A stretch of 64,000 nt of DNA from Treponema sp. (GTDB lineage: Bacteria; Spirochaetota; Spirochaetia; Treponematales; Breznakiellaceae): positions 1 through 64,000 of the forward strand of contig WQSF01000003.1 in the NCBI GenBank assembly GCA_009788065.1, given 5' to 3'. How positions within the stretch are numbered: position 1 is the first letter of the stretch; every line of letters begins with the position of its first letter. The notes under the pieces were generated by a model. It saw only the letters and a program-made list of their open reading frames with translations, did not search any database and had not been told where the DNA came from. Below are positions 34,589 through 43,629 of this stretch, piece by piece. The position numbers and the translations under genes are program-made.

Positions 34589-36321
34589 TGAAAGACTACA
34601 GGTCATTTGCGGTTCATGTAATAGGCGGCAGTCATATAAAAAACGGGGTAGTCTGTCAGGATTACTCCGGTTTTTATGAGGATAATGATGTCCGCATTAC
34701 GGTAGTTGCTGACGGACACGGAGATTCTACATGTTTCCGCAGTGATATGGGGTCGAAATTCGCCGTCGATTGTACATTGGACGGCATTAAAAAATTCATT
34801 AATTTTATCGAAAAATATCATGATAAAGGAATCGGGAAATCGCAGGTTAAATTATTCGGACCCGGCGTTTATCCTGCCCGTAAAAAATTTGACAGCCTGC
34901 TTCGTGAAAATTTAATCAGGTGTATTGTAGCTTCATGGAATATCATGGTATTGGATCATTTTAAAAAAAATCCTTTTACAGAAGATGAATTGGAAAGTAT
35001 TGATACAGAAAAATACAGGCTAAGATTCGAGGAAGCGCAAAAAGAGTTCAATGAGACAGGCAGTGCAGGCGAAATTATTTCCAAGGCATACGGCGCCACA
35101 TTAATTGCCGCCGCGATGTCTCGGGATTACTGGTTTGGTTTTCACATCGGCGACGGACGTTTTACGGTTCTTTACAAGAACGGTACGGGAGAACAGCCGG
35201 TTCCGTGGGATGAAAAATGCTATCTTAACGTCACAACATCTTTAAGCGATAACGATATACTGGATCGTGAAAACGGAGTGCGCAGTTATTTTTCATTTAA
35301 CGCGGAAAAAGAAGCTCCCATAGCGATATATCTTTGCACTGACGGTATTGATGACAATTATCCTGTTGACGAGGATGAGAATAAAAAACAGCTTACCCGT
35401 CTATACCGTACTATATCGCTCGCTTACGCTGACGACGGTTATGAATCAACCTGCAGGCAGTTAAAAGACCTTGCCGACAATTTTGCGATTAAAGGCAAGG
35501 GAGATGATACCAGCGTCGGACTTATTATCAATATACCTGAGCTTCAAAAAGTAAAAGAAACATGGAAAGAAAATATTGAAAAGGCGGAAAAAGAAAGGGA
35601 GAAAAAGAAGGCTGAGGAAGCTGAGAAGGCAAGAAAAGAAAGAACCGCCTTTGAGAAAAAAGAAGAAATTAAAAAGGCTGTAGCTGCCGCGAGAGTTCAT
35701 GAGATTGCCGCGGAAAAAGCCGAAAAAGAAGCGGAATCCGCGTATAAAGCGGTAATTAAAGCAAAAAAAGATTTCGATACCGCATGGAAAACGAAGAAAG
35801 AAGCTCAGTGCAAGAAAGCGGTAGGCGATGCCGTCAGTAAAAATAAACAGGCGGAGATAGCCGAGGATAATGCGAGTGACGCCGCGATTGCCGCGCGTGA
35901 AGCCGCTGAAGAAGCCGCAAAAATAGCGCAGTCAATCGAAGCAGAGAATCTTGAAAATACCAGCGAAGCCCAGGCGATTAGGAACGCCGCATCTGACGCA
36001 TCCGCTTGTGAAAAGAAAGCCGCCGTTTCTGCGCAAAAAGCAAGAGAATATTATGAAAAAGCGTCAGAAACGGTACGCGCCATTGTTAAAATAATAGACG
36101 ACGCGAAAGAAACGAAAGAAGCGAGAGAGGCGAAAGAAGCGGTTCAGGACGGATCGGATAATAAACCGGAAGACGCGGAAGGAACAAAAAGCGGGGAAGT
36201 TGTTTCAGCAGATTCACTGCAAAAGATAAATGACGCAATATATAACAAGAATAAAGAGTGGAATAAAACCGAGCTTGATCATAAACGCGCTTCTAATGCG
36301 TATAATGATAATAAAAAATGA
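34588..36321 (+). CDS. PP2C-family phosphatase with long Lys/Ala/Glu coiled-coil tail
   Basis: Residues about 1-310 form a PP2C domain: HIKNGVVCQDYSGFY, VVADGHGDSTCF (metal-binding Asp42), GFHIGDGRFTVLY, CTDGIDDNY and GKGDDTSVGLI. It should reverse the partner kinase's phosphorylation. The remaining 260 residues are a highly charged Ala/Lys/Glu helix resembling TolA-like coiled coils, with a flexible segment near 520-545. Such a tail is long for a triad PP2C and may tether the complex or interact with the nearby H1-like protein. The ATG at 34588 overlaps the TerY stop; an in-frame GTG lies at 34582. Confidence 0.88.
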   Translation: MKDYRSFAVHVIGGSHIKNGVVCQDYSGFYEDNDVRITVVADGHGDSTCFRSDMGSKFAVDCTLDGIKKFINFIEKYHDKGIGKSQVKLFGPGVYPARKKFDSLLRENLIRCIVASWNIMVLDHFKKNPFTEDELESIDTEKYRLRFEEAQKEFNETGSAGEIISKAYGATLIAAAMSRDYWFGFHIGDGRFTVLYKNGTGEQPVPWDEKCYLNVTTSLSDNDILDRENGVRSYFSFNAEKEAPIAIYLCTDGIDDNYPVDEDENKKQLTRLYRTISLAYADDGYESTCRQLKDLADNFAIKGKGDDTSVGLIINIPELQKVKETWKENIEKAEKEREKKKAEEAEKARKERTAFEKKEEIKKAVAAARVHEIAAEKAEKEAESAYKAVIKAKKDFDTAWKTKKEAQCKKAVGDAVSKNKQAEIAEDNASDAAIAAREAAEEAAKIAQSIEAENLENTSEAQAIRNAASDASACEKKAAVSAQKAREYYEKASETVRAIVKIIDDAKETKEAREAKEAVQDGSDNKPEDAEGTKSGEVVSADSLQKINDAIYNKNKEWNKTELDHKRASNAYNDNKK

Positions 36322-36351
36322 TTATATACGCGCGATATAATAATTTTATAA

Positions 36352-36380
36352 TTGGGACTTGATTCTATACCGGATATAAA
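36352..36380 (+). promoter_or_regulatory. promoter of the H1-like gene
   Basis: TTGGGA (36352-36357), a 17-base spacer and TATAAA (36375-36380) lie in the 84-bp gap. A Shine-Dalgarno AAAGGGG precedes the ATG at 36406. The gene can thus be expressed separately from the phosphatase. Confidence 0.55.
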
Positions 36381-36405
36381 TTATGATTAACTAAAGGGGA
36401 CAAAC

Positions 36406-37026
36406 ATGGCAAACAAAACGACATCAAAAAAACCGGCGGCAAAGAAGCCCGCGTCTAAAACCGCTTCCAAAAAACCTGCCGCGAAGAAAACAACTGCGAA
36501 AAAACCAACCGCAAAGAAAGCGGCAGCGAAGAAGCCGGCTGCCAAGAAAACTGCTGTTAAAAAAACAACAGTAAAGAAAGCTAAAGCGAAGAAACCGGCT
36601 GCCAAAAAAACTGCTGTTAAAAAAACAACGGTAAAGAAAGCGGCAGCGAAAAAACCGGCGGCAAAGAAACCAGCATCTAAAGCTGCTCCCAAAAAAGCCG
36701 CTCCTAAAAAACCCGCCGCGGCGAAGAAACCAGCCGCAAAAGCGCCAGCTAAAGTAATTTCGGTAAAGAAAGACGCGAAATGGGTGTCTGCGGATGATTA
36801 TTGCGAAAACCCGAATGTTAAGGCCGCTGTTGCGAAGCCTTCCAATACGATAAAAAAATCCGAAGCGAATTTATCCAATGATGATTTGGCGGATTTGTAT
36901 TTGCAGGAATCGAGGTATGAGGATCTTTGCGAATTATGCAAAAAGATGCTCGGACAGGAAGAAACTAAAGATTCTCCTGTATGGCAGGAGCGCTTAAACA
37001 CAGCGCAGAGCCGTCTCGCAAACTAA
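36406..37026 (+). CDS. histone H1-like Lys/Ala/Pro-repeat protein with C-terminal domain
   Basis: Residues 1-122 consist of AKKPA, AKKTA and VKKTT repeats, as in eukaryotic H1 tails and bacterial H1-like (Hc/AlgP-type) proteins, and should bind DNA or other polyanions. Residues about 123-206 are a non-repetitive helical domain (WVSADDYCENPNVKAAV, then LADLYLQESRYEDLCELCKKML). That domain looks TPR-like and may direct the protein to a partner. The repeats include a near-perfect 60-bp tandem duplication. It lies directly after the TerY-type genes but has its own promoter, so functional linkage is plausible, not shown. Confidence 0.82.
   Translation: MANKTTSKKPAAKKPASKTASKKPAAKKTTAKKPTAKKAAAKKPAAKKTAVKKTTVKKAKAKKPAAKKTAVKKTTVKKAAAKKPAAKKPASKAAPKKAAPKKPAAAKKPAAKAPAKVISVKKDAKWVSADDYCENPNVKAAVAKPSNTIKKSEANLSNDDLADLYLQESRYEDLCELCKKMLGQEETKDSPVWQERLNTAQSRLAN
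36541..36660 (+). repeat. 60-bp tandem repeat inside the H1-like gene
   Basis: Positions 36541-36600 and 36601-36660 are two adjacent 60-bp copies differing at only a few bases. They encode AKKTAVKKTTVKKAKAKKPA and a copy with AAAKKPA at the end. A partial third copy precedes them. Confidence 0.85.
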
Positions 37027-37045
37027 CTGTAATCAGTTTAAAGAT

Positions 37046-37073
37046 TTGATCCGCTTTTAAGCGGGCGGATCAA
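37046..37073 (+). terminator. hairpin between convergent genes
   Basis: TTGATCCGC (37046-37054) pairs perfectly with GCGGATCAA (37065-37073). An inner CCGCTT/AAGCGG palindrome offers an alternative fold. It lies between the H1-like gene and the convergent minus-strand gene. There is no strong T-run on either side, so termination is likely but not certain. Confidence 0.55.
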
Positions 37074-37089
37074 GATCGGATTGTCAAAT

Positions 37090-37764
37090 TTATATGTTTA
37101 AATCCCGTACAGGACGGACTAGGTGCCATTCTGTTACGGGAAGCTGTTTATCCTTCCCTCTGAGTATACCGTCTTTATTTATGTAATGGCCGCTGTCAGT
37201 TCCGTCCGCGGGCTTGTTTTTTAACGGTTCCCATTTATCTTCGACTATACATGTATAAACGGCGGTTGCTTTGTCCCCGTTGCGTTCATTGCTCCAATGG
37301 AGAATAAATTCATTTGTCTGCGTTATTTTTCTCTCTTCGCGTATCTGGTTGCTTATATAGCCTGAAACGCAGGAAAGTTCGTCCTTTCCCGGAAACCGCC
37401 AGCCTCCAAAACCGTTAAAAGAAAAATTTTTGCAGGCTTTTTCAGCGTTTTCCCAAATGCAATATCCTGCGTCGGCAGGAGATACCTCGATAAGTTTTGA
37501 TTTTTTATCCTTAAAAACAAGGCCTCCTGAAGGACCCTCGTCTCCTTCTCTGAGCGGGAAATGCTTTAAAAGGATTTCTCTTATTTCTGGAATATCGCGC
37601 GCCGGCCGCCATACATTATCCTTTGGGAACCTGTATACATACATATTCCATCCAAATTCGCGTTTGGCGGCGCGCTGCGCAAGCTCGTCCGGGGTAAACG
37701 GACCGTATTCCTTATAATAAATACTGGTAAGCCATGCCGTGGTTTCATGTTTTTTGTTTAACAT
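37090..37764 (-). CDS. GYF_2-like/DUF1566-like protein
   Basis: The N-terminal 60 residues resemble a GYF_2 domain (WLTSIYYKEYGPFTPDEL), a peptide-binding fold. The rest resembles DUF1566/Lcl domains (GYCIWENAEKACKNF, GGWRFPGKDEL, ATAVYTCIVEDKWEP, LVRPVRDL). No signal peptide is seen, although DUF1566 proteins are often exported. Start choice is uncertain: ATG 37764 is used here, 37779 and 37806 are in frame. It lies about 30 bp behind the Sel1-repeat gene and is likely in its operon. Function unknown. Confidence 0.65.
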   Translation of the reverse strand: MLNKKHETTAWLTSIYYKEYGPFTPDELAQRAAKREFGWNMYVYRFPKDNVWRPARDIPEIREILLKHFPLREGDEGPSGGLVFKDKKSKLIEVSPADAGYCIWENAEKACKNFSFNGFGGWRFPGKDELSCVSGYISNQIREERKITQTNEFILHWSNERNGDKATAVYTCIVEDKWEPLKNKPADGTDSGHYINKDGILRGKDKQLPVTEWHLVRPVRDLNI

Positions 37765-37793
37765 AATATCTGCCTGCATTATAATAAAAATCT

Positions 37794-39029
37794 TTAATCT
37801 AGGCAACCGCGTTGAATACGGCTTACACCTTCAAGTATAACCTGCTTTGTTTCGTCGTTAGAATCCGCAAGAAGGTTCTCCAGAACAACATTGATAATTT
37901 GTGCGTCAAGAGATTCCATAATCATCTGAAGCCCCGTTTTTAAAACAATATTCTTTTCTTTCCTGGTTTCTTCATCCAAAGAGAATATTCCCGCTGTTCT
38001 TGAAATTTTGGTTAAATCTTCTATTCTCTTTTTAAACGCCTCAATTTCATTTTTGTTTAAATTGATATTTTTGTCTTTTTCGGATAACGGATAAAATTTG
38101 TTTACAAAACAGGCGATACTTTCCGCTGTTGGAACAATCTTATTGTCTCCAAATGTTTTTCGCGCGTTTTCGGCGTTTGATTTGTTAAAACTGTACATTA
38201 AAGCAAGCTGATAAAATGAACTAATGTCTCCTTTTAACGCGGACTGTTCGTACCAGTAAACAGACATTATATATAAATCAATGTCTTCTTCATTAACTTC
38301 ACGGATAAAATACGCGTAATTTCTTGCGGTAGTTCCGTCAGCGGCGTAAGCCTGATACCATTCGCCTGCGGTTTTGTACTTGCTGTCCTTTGCGTTTCCT
38401 TCTTCGTAATATTTATCTATCGATTCCAGCGCGTAAATATCGCAGGCGGCTTTTGCATACCAAAAATCGGAGAGCTTTTTATCCTTCCTGACACCGACTC
38501 CGTTTTCATAACATCTTCCCAAATAGAGCTGCGCGGTGCCGTCTTCTTGATTGGCGGCTTTTGTATACCAGTGAACTGCCGTTTTATAATCTTTTTCCAC
38601 ACCGGCGCCTTTTTCATACAGCATACCCAGGTGGAACTGAGACCTTGCGTTACCCTGCGTCGCCGCCTTTGTGTGCCAATCCGCCGCCTTTTTTAAATCC
38701 TGCGGAACATCGGCGCCGATCTCGTAATAAAGCGCCAGAATACCCTGTGAAATATCGTCGCCCTGTTCCGCGGATTGCAAATACCAATAGAGAGCTTTTT
38801 TTGTATCCTTTTCTACGCCTTCTCCGCTTTCATAACACATACCCAAAAGACACTGAGCGCCGGCGTCCCCCTGTTCAGCCGCTTTTGTATACCAAAAAGC
38901 CGCCAATCCAAAGTCCCGCTCAATTACTTCTCCCTGATAATAACACATGGCAAGGCTTGTCTGCGCGTTTGAATCTCCTGATTCAGCCGCTTCTTTTATC
39001 GCCGCAATATCTAAGCCTTTGTCATCCAT
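37794..39029 (-). CDS. Sel1-like (TPR-type) repeat protein
   Basis: At least six 36-residue Sel1 repeats fill the N-terminal half, each like AQCLLGMCYESGEGVEKDTKKALYW. A helical C-terminal region of about 150 residues follows, without repeats. Such solenoids scaffold protein complexes. The start at 39029 has a perfect AAGGAGGGG Shine-Dalgarno; a longer frame to 39056 lacks support. No signal peptide precedes the repeats, so it is probably cytoplasmic. The divergent neighbours are an ankyrin protein upstream and a GYF/DUF1566-like protein downstream. Confidence 0.88.
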   Translation of the reverse strand: MDDKGLDIAAIKEAAESGDSNAQTSLAMCYYQGEVIERDFGLAAFWYTKAAEQGDAGAQCLLGMCYESGEGVEKDTKKALYWYLQSAEQGDDISQGILALYYEIGADVPQDLKKAADWHTKAATQGNARSQFHLGMLYEKGAGVEKDYKTAVHWYTKAANQEDGTAQLYLGRCYENGVGVRKDKKLSDFWYAKAACDIYALESIDKYYEEGNAKDSKYKTAGEWYQAYAADGTTARNYAYFIREVNEEDIDLYIMSVYWYEQSALKGDISSFYQLALMYSFNKSNAENARKTFGDNKIVPTAESIACFVNKFYPLSEKDKNINLNKNEIEAFKKRIEDLTKISRTAGIFSLDEETRKEKNIVLKTGLQMIMESLDAQIINVVLENLLADSNDETKQVILEGVSRIQRGCLD

Positions 39030-39080
39030 TTTCCCCTCCTTAAAAATTGGAAACATTATATAGTTTGTTAAAATTAAATT

Positions 39081-41336
39081 TTAAATCTCTCCGTGGTATC
39101 TGGCTTCTTCCTCTGGTTCAATGAGTCTTTCTTTTAGGTCGGCAGCCAGCAGAAGATATTTTCGTGACAGACTGGAATCGGGTTTTACATTTAAGCCTTC
39201 GATTTGACCTGAATATATTTCGTAAAGGGAGTATGCCGCCGAGTGGATTTCATGTTCAACAGCTTCTTCCAACGCGTTAATCGCGGCGCCGACATCCGCG
39301 CCTTTATCCAAAAGCATCCGCACAAGTTCCTTTCTTACATCGCCTTCGGAATTTTTAATCGCATGGCTTAAAGCGCTTAAACCGGCGTCGCTTATATAAT
39401 TTACGTCAGCTCCGGCGTTGATAAGAAGTCTCACCTTTTCAATTTCTTTGGATTTGACAGGCGTGAATTCCTGGGTTTCTTCGTCCACCTCCGACGGCAG
39501 AAGGGTAAGATGCAGGGGTTTTATAAGCCCGTCTTCTACATTTGTAAAACAATTAGGATCGGCTCCGGCTTCTAAAAGAGTTTTCATTATAACAGGTAAT
39601 CCATTATCCAGGCATTGATTACCAAGCGGAGTGTCGCCTTCTTCGCATGCCATGTCGGGGTCCGCACCGTTAGAGGCGAGAAAACGTATTATTTTAATCG
39701 GGTCTTCCATAAAGCCGACAAGTCTTTTTGTAGTGACGTAATAGAGCGGAGTAGGCTGCCATGTCCCGAAAATAAAACTAACTCTTTCGTTAAGAGGCAG
39801 TTTTTCCATAATATATTTATTTAAAAGAGTATAATCTTCTTCTCTTGCAAGTACAGCGGCAAGATTTATAAAATCTTCTTTACCGATAAGGTCTGTTACA
39901 GTTCTGTCGATGTTGGCGCTGATACGCGCCCGAAGGGAAGTAAAGACAGGGTAGCCGTCTTTAATGATCGATTCTACAGAATCGAGCGTTTCAGTAACAA
40001 GGCGGATTTTCGCCTCGTATTTGCTTGAGGAATTTAATGATTTTTCTGAAATTATCACTTCTTTTTTGTTAAAAACAGCTTCGCGCACTTCCGTGTCTGT
40101 AAAAAAATCATCCGGCACTTTCTCAAGGAGAATAAATTGATCCGGTTTTCTCCTGAAAAGCGCGTTGTCTCCGCCTGAATAAAGTATCTCGGGTTCTATA
40201 GGCTCGTCATCTTGCGCCGCCAAATTAATAAAAACTGCGGAGCCGTTTTTATTAACGGTTATTTTTTCTTTACTGATAAGCGGCTTATCGTCAATTCCGT
40301 CTCTTATTGGTTTTTGACTTTCGCGCTTATTATCGTCAGATACCTGGTGATAAGCCTCTACATGTTTTGCCTTAAAAATATTCCATTTCGCTTTTTCGTT
40401 TTCACCCATTTTTTCGTATATTTTAGCGCGAAGATAATAATTTTCTTCGTTACAACTGTCCTCACAAAGAGCGGCGTTAATATCGTTAAGCGCAAGTCCG
40501 AGTTCATCTTTTTTTAAATACGCCTCACTGCGGTACGCATAATACGGACCTAACGCGCAGCCGCTTGTTTCAATTTCTTTTGTATAATATTCAACCGCCT
40601 TGTCAGGATCGCTCAGATCGGGACATTCGCTGACAAAATCTTTTTCCTCAGGCGTTATTAAAATAAAGACAAGGCGGTCGTGAGACGCTGTTCTCGGCAT
40701 ATATTTTATTTTTAACCATTCATATGTGTCGGGCAGTGTTTCTAAAATGTCAAAACAGGTGTCAAAATGTCCCAAATTGCGGTGAAGTTCCGCGGTCGTT
40801 ATGGATAAAGAGTTTTTTTCATTTTCATTTTCATTTTTGGAGCTTGAGATTTTATTTTCCAAAAGCGCTAGAAGAGCTTTACAGTTTTCTTCCCATAACT
40901 CCTGTCCCGCCTCCCGGAAAAAGAGCGCTTCATCGTCCGGGCTGTGACGATGCTGTTGTCTTGAATAGCGGATTATATTGTTCAAAGCGCGCCACAAACA
41001 AAAGCGGGCTTCAATTTCTTCATCGATTGTTTTAAACTGTTTTTTTTCGATAATTTTTATATAGTCGTCTTTATCGGGTTCGATTATTTCCTTGTATTTT
41101 CTAAGAGATATGTTTTTTTTAACCGGCTTAAGATTATTCAAAAAGAAAACTTCCGAGCAAAAGGGGCATTTTACAAGACTGGGAGTTAAACAGGCGGTAA
41201 ACAACCCTGCACTTTCCGTCCTGACTCCGTCAGAATATATTGTAGTTTCGTGGATGTTGTAACTGTTATTGTTTATTTCCGTGACCGGTTTTTTACAGGA
41301 CGGGCAGAAATACACTGTTACAGGGGTAAAACCCAA
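39081..41336 (-). CDS. zinc-ribbon/TPR/ankyrin-repeat protein
   Basis: The 751-residue protein combines an N-terminal zinc ribbon (CPSC at 11-14 and CPFC near 57-60), a TPR pair in the middle (AYRSEAYLKKDELGLALNDINAAL, YYLRAKIYEKMGENEKAK), and ankyrin repeats near 540-700 (SNGADPDMACEEGDTPLG, LLEAGADPNCF, LINAGADVNYISDAGLSALSHAI, LLDKGADVGAAI). It looks like a cytoplasmic adaptor. The start is TTG at 41336, six bases after AGGAG. It heads the minus-strand trio convergent with the TerY-type cluster, which contains another pair of zinc-binding proteins. Confidence 0.8.
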   Translation of the reverse strand: MGFTPVTVYFCPSCKKPVTEINNNSYNIHETTIYSDGVRTESAGLFTACLTPSLVKCPFCSEVFFLNNLKPVKKNISLRKYKEIIEPDKDDYIKIIEKKQFKTIDEEIEARFCLWRALNNIIRYSRQQHRHSPDDEALFFREAGQELWEENCKALLALLENKISSSKNENENEKNSLSITTAELHRNLGHFDTCFDILETLPDTYEWLKIKYMPRTASHDRLVFILITPEEKDFVSECPDLSDPDKAVEYYTKEIETSGCALGPYYAYRSEAYLKKDELGLALNDINAALCEDSCNEENYYLRAKIYEKMGENEKAKWNIFKAKHVEAYHQVSDDNKRESQKPIRDGIDDKPLISKEKITVNKNGSAVFINLAAQDDEPIEPEILYSGGDNALFRRKPDQFILLEKVPDDFFTDTEVREAVFNKKEVIISEKSLNSSSKYEAKIRLVTETLDSVESIIKDGYPVFTSLRARISANIDRTVTDLIGKEDFINLAAVLAREEDYTLLNKYIMEKLPLNERVSFIFGTWQPTPLYYVTTKRLVGFMEDPIKIIRFLASNGADPDMACEEGDTPLGNQCLDNGLPVIMKTLLEAGADPNCFTNVEDGLIKPLHLTLLPSEVDEETQEFTPVKSKEIEKVRLLINAGADVNYISDAGLSALSHAIKNSEGDVRKELVRMLLDKGADVGAAINALEEAVEHEIHSAAYSLYEIYSGQIEGLNVKPDSSLSRKYLLLAADLKERLIEPEEEARYHGEI

Positions 41337-41388
41337 GAAATTCTCCTTTTATGAAGTATCTTATGAATATACCACAAATTTTTCGTTT

Positions 41389-42813
41389 TTAAAAGCTGTA
41401 AGCCAGTGACACTTTTAAGAAATTATTATTTTTATATTGACCTAGCTGCCCTTCTGTATCGCCCAGGAAAAATCCTCCTGAAAGCGCTGCCCGTAAACTG
41501 TCCTTTATCCATATCAGGGAAGGGATAATAACGCAGTCTTCGCTGTCAATACCCCAAACAACCGCGGTGCGCAATTCAAGCTCGTCCCGAAGGAATTTCT
41601 TGGAAAGCATGGATGTAATACGGGTCGATGTCATGGAAGCGCCGGCTTCATTGTCAAAATTTGAATCAAAAATATTAGCAGAGCTGACTTTATCGTCAAA
41701 AAGCCTTATAGTTCCGTTTGCCTGAAGATTTATATTGATGCCGAAAATAAGATCGCGGTCGAAACCTAAAGACCATCCGATAGACGGGTTGTAAATATAC
41801 CCGTAGTCGCCGTTAAGGTCTTCCGTTATATTAGCCGCTACTTCTGCTCTGATATTAAAACCGGCAAGAACCTGCGCGTAATCCAATCCGATCTGATGGT
41901 ATTTATTAAATAAAATTTCTACATTTTCGATAGACGGACCAACAGGATTATTTGGATCCATAGGATTTAAATTTACTCTTACCGCGGGCTGAAACATTCG
42001 TCCGTAAAAATACTGCGCTCCTATATCGATGCTATTAATGCTTGTAGTATACCTTAGTCCCGCCTGCGCGTAATCAAGCCCGGATGTTTCGCATTTTAAA
42101 CCTTTTTCGCTTTGCGGGATCAGTTTTGCAAGATCTTTCATTTTTTCGGGAATCCATCTCTCCGATGTTGAGCCGATTAATAAAGCCGACATCGGGTTAG
42201 AGTCGCCTGTTAACGCGCTGGATACAGCCATGCTGACTACCTCAAAACTCGGCAGAAAAACACACTCCACTTTGGAAAACTGTCCGAATCTGTAGGATGC
42301 ATGGATAACGGGGTTTGCGACTTTTACGTCCATAAGATTGCTGTTATCCGCCATTTCTATAAAAAGTTTTGATTGATCCGGCAGGTTTATAATATCAAGC
42401 GGACCGAACTGATCGGCTTTGCCCCATGTGACTTTTTTTAATCCGGCGGAAATGTCAAAACCTTTAAAAAACGCGCCGATATACGCTTCGTCAATACTAA
42501 CCGGAATAATCGCGGGTATTAATTTTATTTTTATTACGCCTTCGGCAAAAGACGACTGCGCGGAAAACTTTAACTTGCCGGATAACATAAACATTTCTCT
42601 TGTATTTATATGCCCGGCGCCTTCAGACATTTCATTAAGATACCCGATAACTCCTGCCGATATTTCGCCGCCCAATGAAACAGGAGGAATAAGAGCGCCT
42701 AATTTGGAGGGAGTTTCGTCTTCGTCAGGAGATCCAAAACCAAAATCCTGCGCCCAAGCATGTCCGATAATTAAAATGCAAATTGATGTAATAAGAATTA
42801 TTTTTTTTAACAT
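41389..42813 (-). CDS. outer-membrane protein of the DUF1302-like type
   Basis: A signal peptide (MLKKIILITSICILIIGHAWA) precedes a 450-residue beta-rich protein. The segment AGLKKVTWGKADQFGPLDIINLPD resembles the GKxxxWGxAD...D-IN motif of DUF1302-like outer-membrane proteins. The terminal residues (LKVSLAYSF) suit a barrel end. It is the last gene of an operon with a LolA-like protein and an RND exporter. In other bacteria similar triads are proposed to move lipids or hydrophobic molecules to the outer membrane. The barrel assignment is by motif and composition. Confidence 0.72.
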   Translation of the reverse strand: MLKKIILITSICILIIGHAWAQDFGFGSPDEDETPSKLGALIPPVSLGGEISAGVIGYLNEMSEGAGHINTREMFMLSGKLKFSAQSSFAEGVIKIKLIPAIIPVSIDEAYIGAFFKGFDISAGLKKVTWGKADQFGPLDIINLPDQSKLFIEMADNSNLMDVKVANPVIHASYRFGQFSKVECVFLPSFEVVSMAVSSALTGDSNPMSALLIGSTSERWIPEKMKDLAKLIPQSEKGLKCETSGLDYAQAGLRYTTSINSIDIGAQYFYGRMFQPAVRVNLNPMDPNNPVGPSIENVEILFNKYHQIGLDYAQVLAGFNIRAEVAANITEDLNGDYGYIYNPSIGWSLGFDRDLIFGININLQANGTIRLFDDKVSSANIFDSNFDNEAGASMTSTRITSMLSKKFLRDELELRTAVVWGIDSEDCVIIPSLIWIKDSLRAALSGGFFLGDTEGQLGQYKNNNFLKVSLAYSF

Positions 42814-42825
42814 ACCGTTTCCGAG

Positions 42826-43629
42826 TTATCTCGCTCTCCCCGTTTCAAGATAAGCGACGGTAAAAACCCCGTCAGGAATCGGATCATCATATTTCATGAT
42901 TTCCATAAAAATCGTCGTCGATGTGCCTGCGGCGACTGTCGAAATTTTTGTCTGCATCGGCGTTACGCGTCCCTGAACGTCTTTAAAATCCGCCATCTCC
43001 ATTATTTTTGCAACTTCGTTACGGCGGTTGTACATTTCGGCTTTATATATTAAATAATTATCCTTGTCGATCCATGTAATTGTTTTTGTATATTGATAGG
43101 CGCTGTCATTGGGGATTGACTGAATGACATAGCAGTTTTTGCCGTTAATCCTTTCTTCTTTGACTACGGTATGCGTGTCAAGTGAAATATCCCTGTCCAT
43201 GGATGAAATATCGTCATAGGAGAAATCGGTGCCCATAAAATTGCCGCCGCTTTCAGTGGTGGAAATCCGTCTCACTCTTCCGAGGCTCGGCAGATATATC
43301 CATTGATCCGTGCCGCCTTTGTCGTTATCCATCGTCAGGAATCTTGAACCTGCGACATTGGCAGGGCGCTGGAAAACGATTACAGTTCTCGCTCCGTTGG
43401 GTCCGTCTTTTGAATACTGGTCGATAACCCTTTCTGTCGAGCTTCCGTCTTTCGCAGTGATAACCATGCGCGAACGTGAAGAAACGGTATCGGAACTGAC
43501 GCGGTTTTTCGCCGAGTTCATAATTGCGTTCGCGTCGGCGGCTGAACCTGCGCTCTGATCCTGCGCGTAAACTGAAACGGCGGCGCCTAATAAAAGCGCG
43601 GCTGATAATATTTTAATAAAACGGTTCAT
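42826..43629 (-). CDS. LolA-like outer-membrane lipoprotein-sorting protein
   Basis: A signal peptide (MNRFIKILSAALLLGAAVSVYA) is followed by a 245-residue domain of the LolA-like type (PF17131-like): SSTERVIDQYSKDG, GSRFLTMDNDKGGTDQWIYLP, VRRISTTESGGNFMGTDFSYDD and DGVFTVAYLETG. These periplasmic proteins bind lipids or lipoproteins in a beta half-barrel. The true start is the ATG at 43629, overlapping the RND stop (ATGA) after GGAGG; longer frames only shadow the RND gene. Confidence 0.9.
   Translation of the reverse strand: MNRFIKILSAALLLGAAVSVYAQDQSAGSAADANAIMNSAKNRVSSDTVSSRSRMVITAKDGSSTERVIDQYSKDGPNGARTVIVFQRPANVAGSRFLTMDNDKGGTDQWIYLPSLGRVRRISTTESGGNFMGTDFSYDDISSMDRDISLDTHTVVKEERINGKNCYVIQSIPNDSAYQYTKTITWIDKDNYLIYKAEMYNRRNEVAKIMEMADFKDVQGRVTPMQTKISTVAAGTSTTIFMEIMKYDDPIPDGVFTVAYLETGRAR

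Noticed and set aside
36412-36770. Repetitive DNA as a CRISPR or VNTR array
   Set aside because: It is coding throughout (AKKPA-type repeats), the copies are contiguous and there are no unique spacers.
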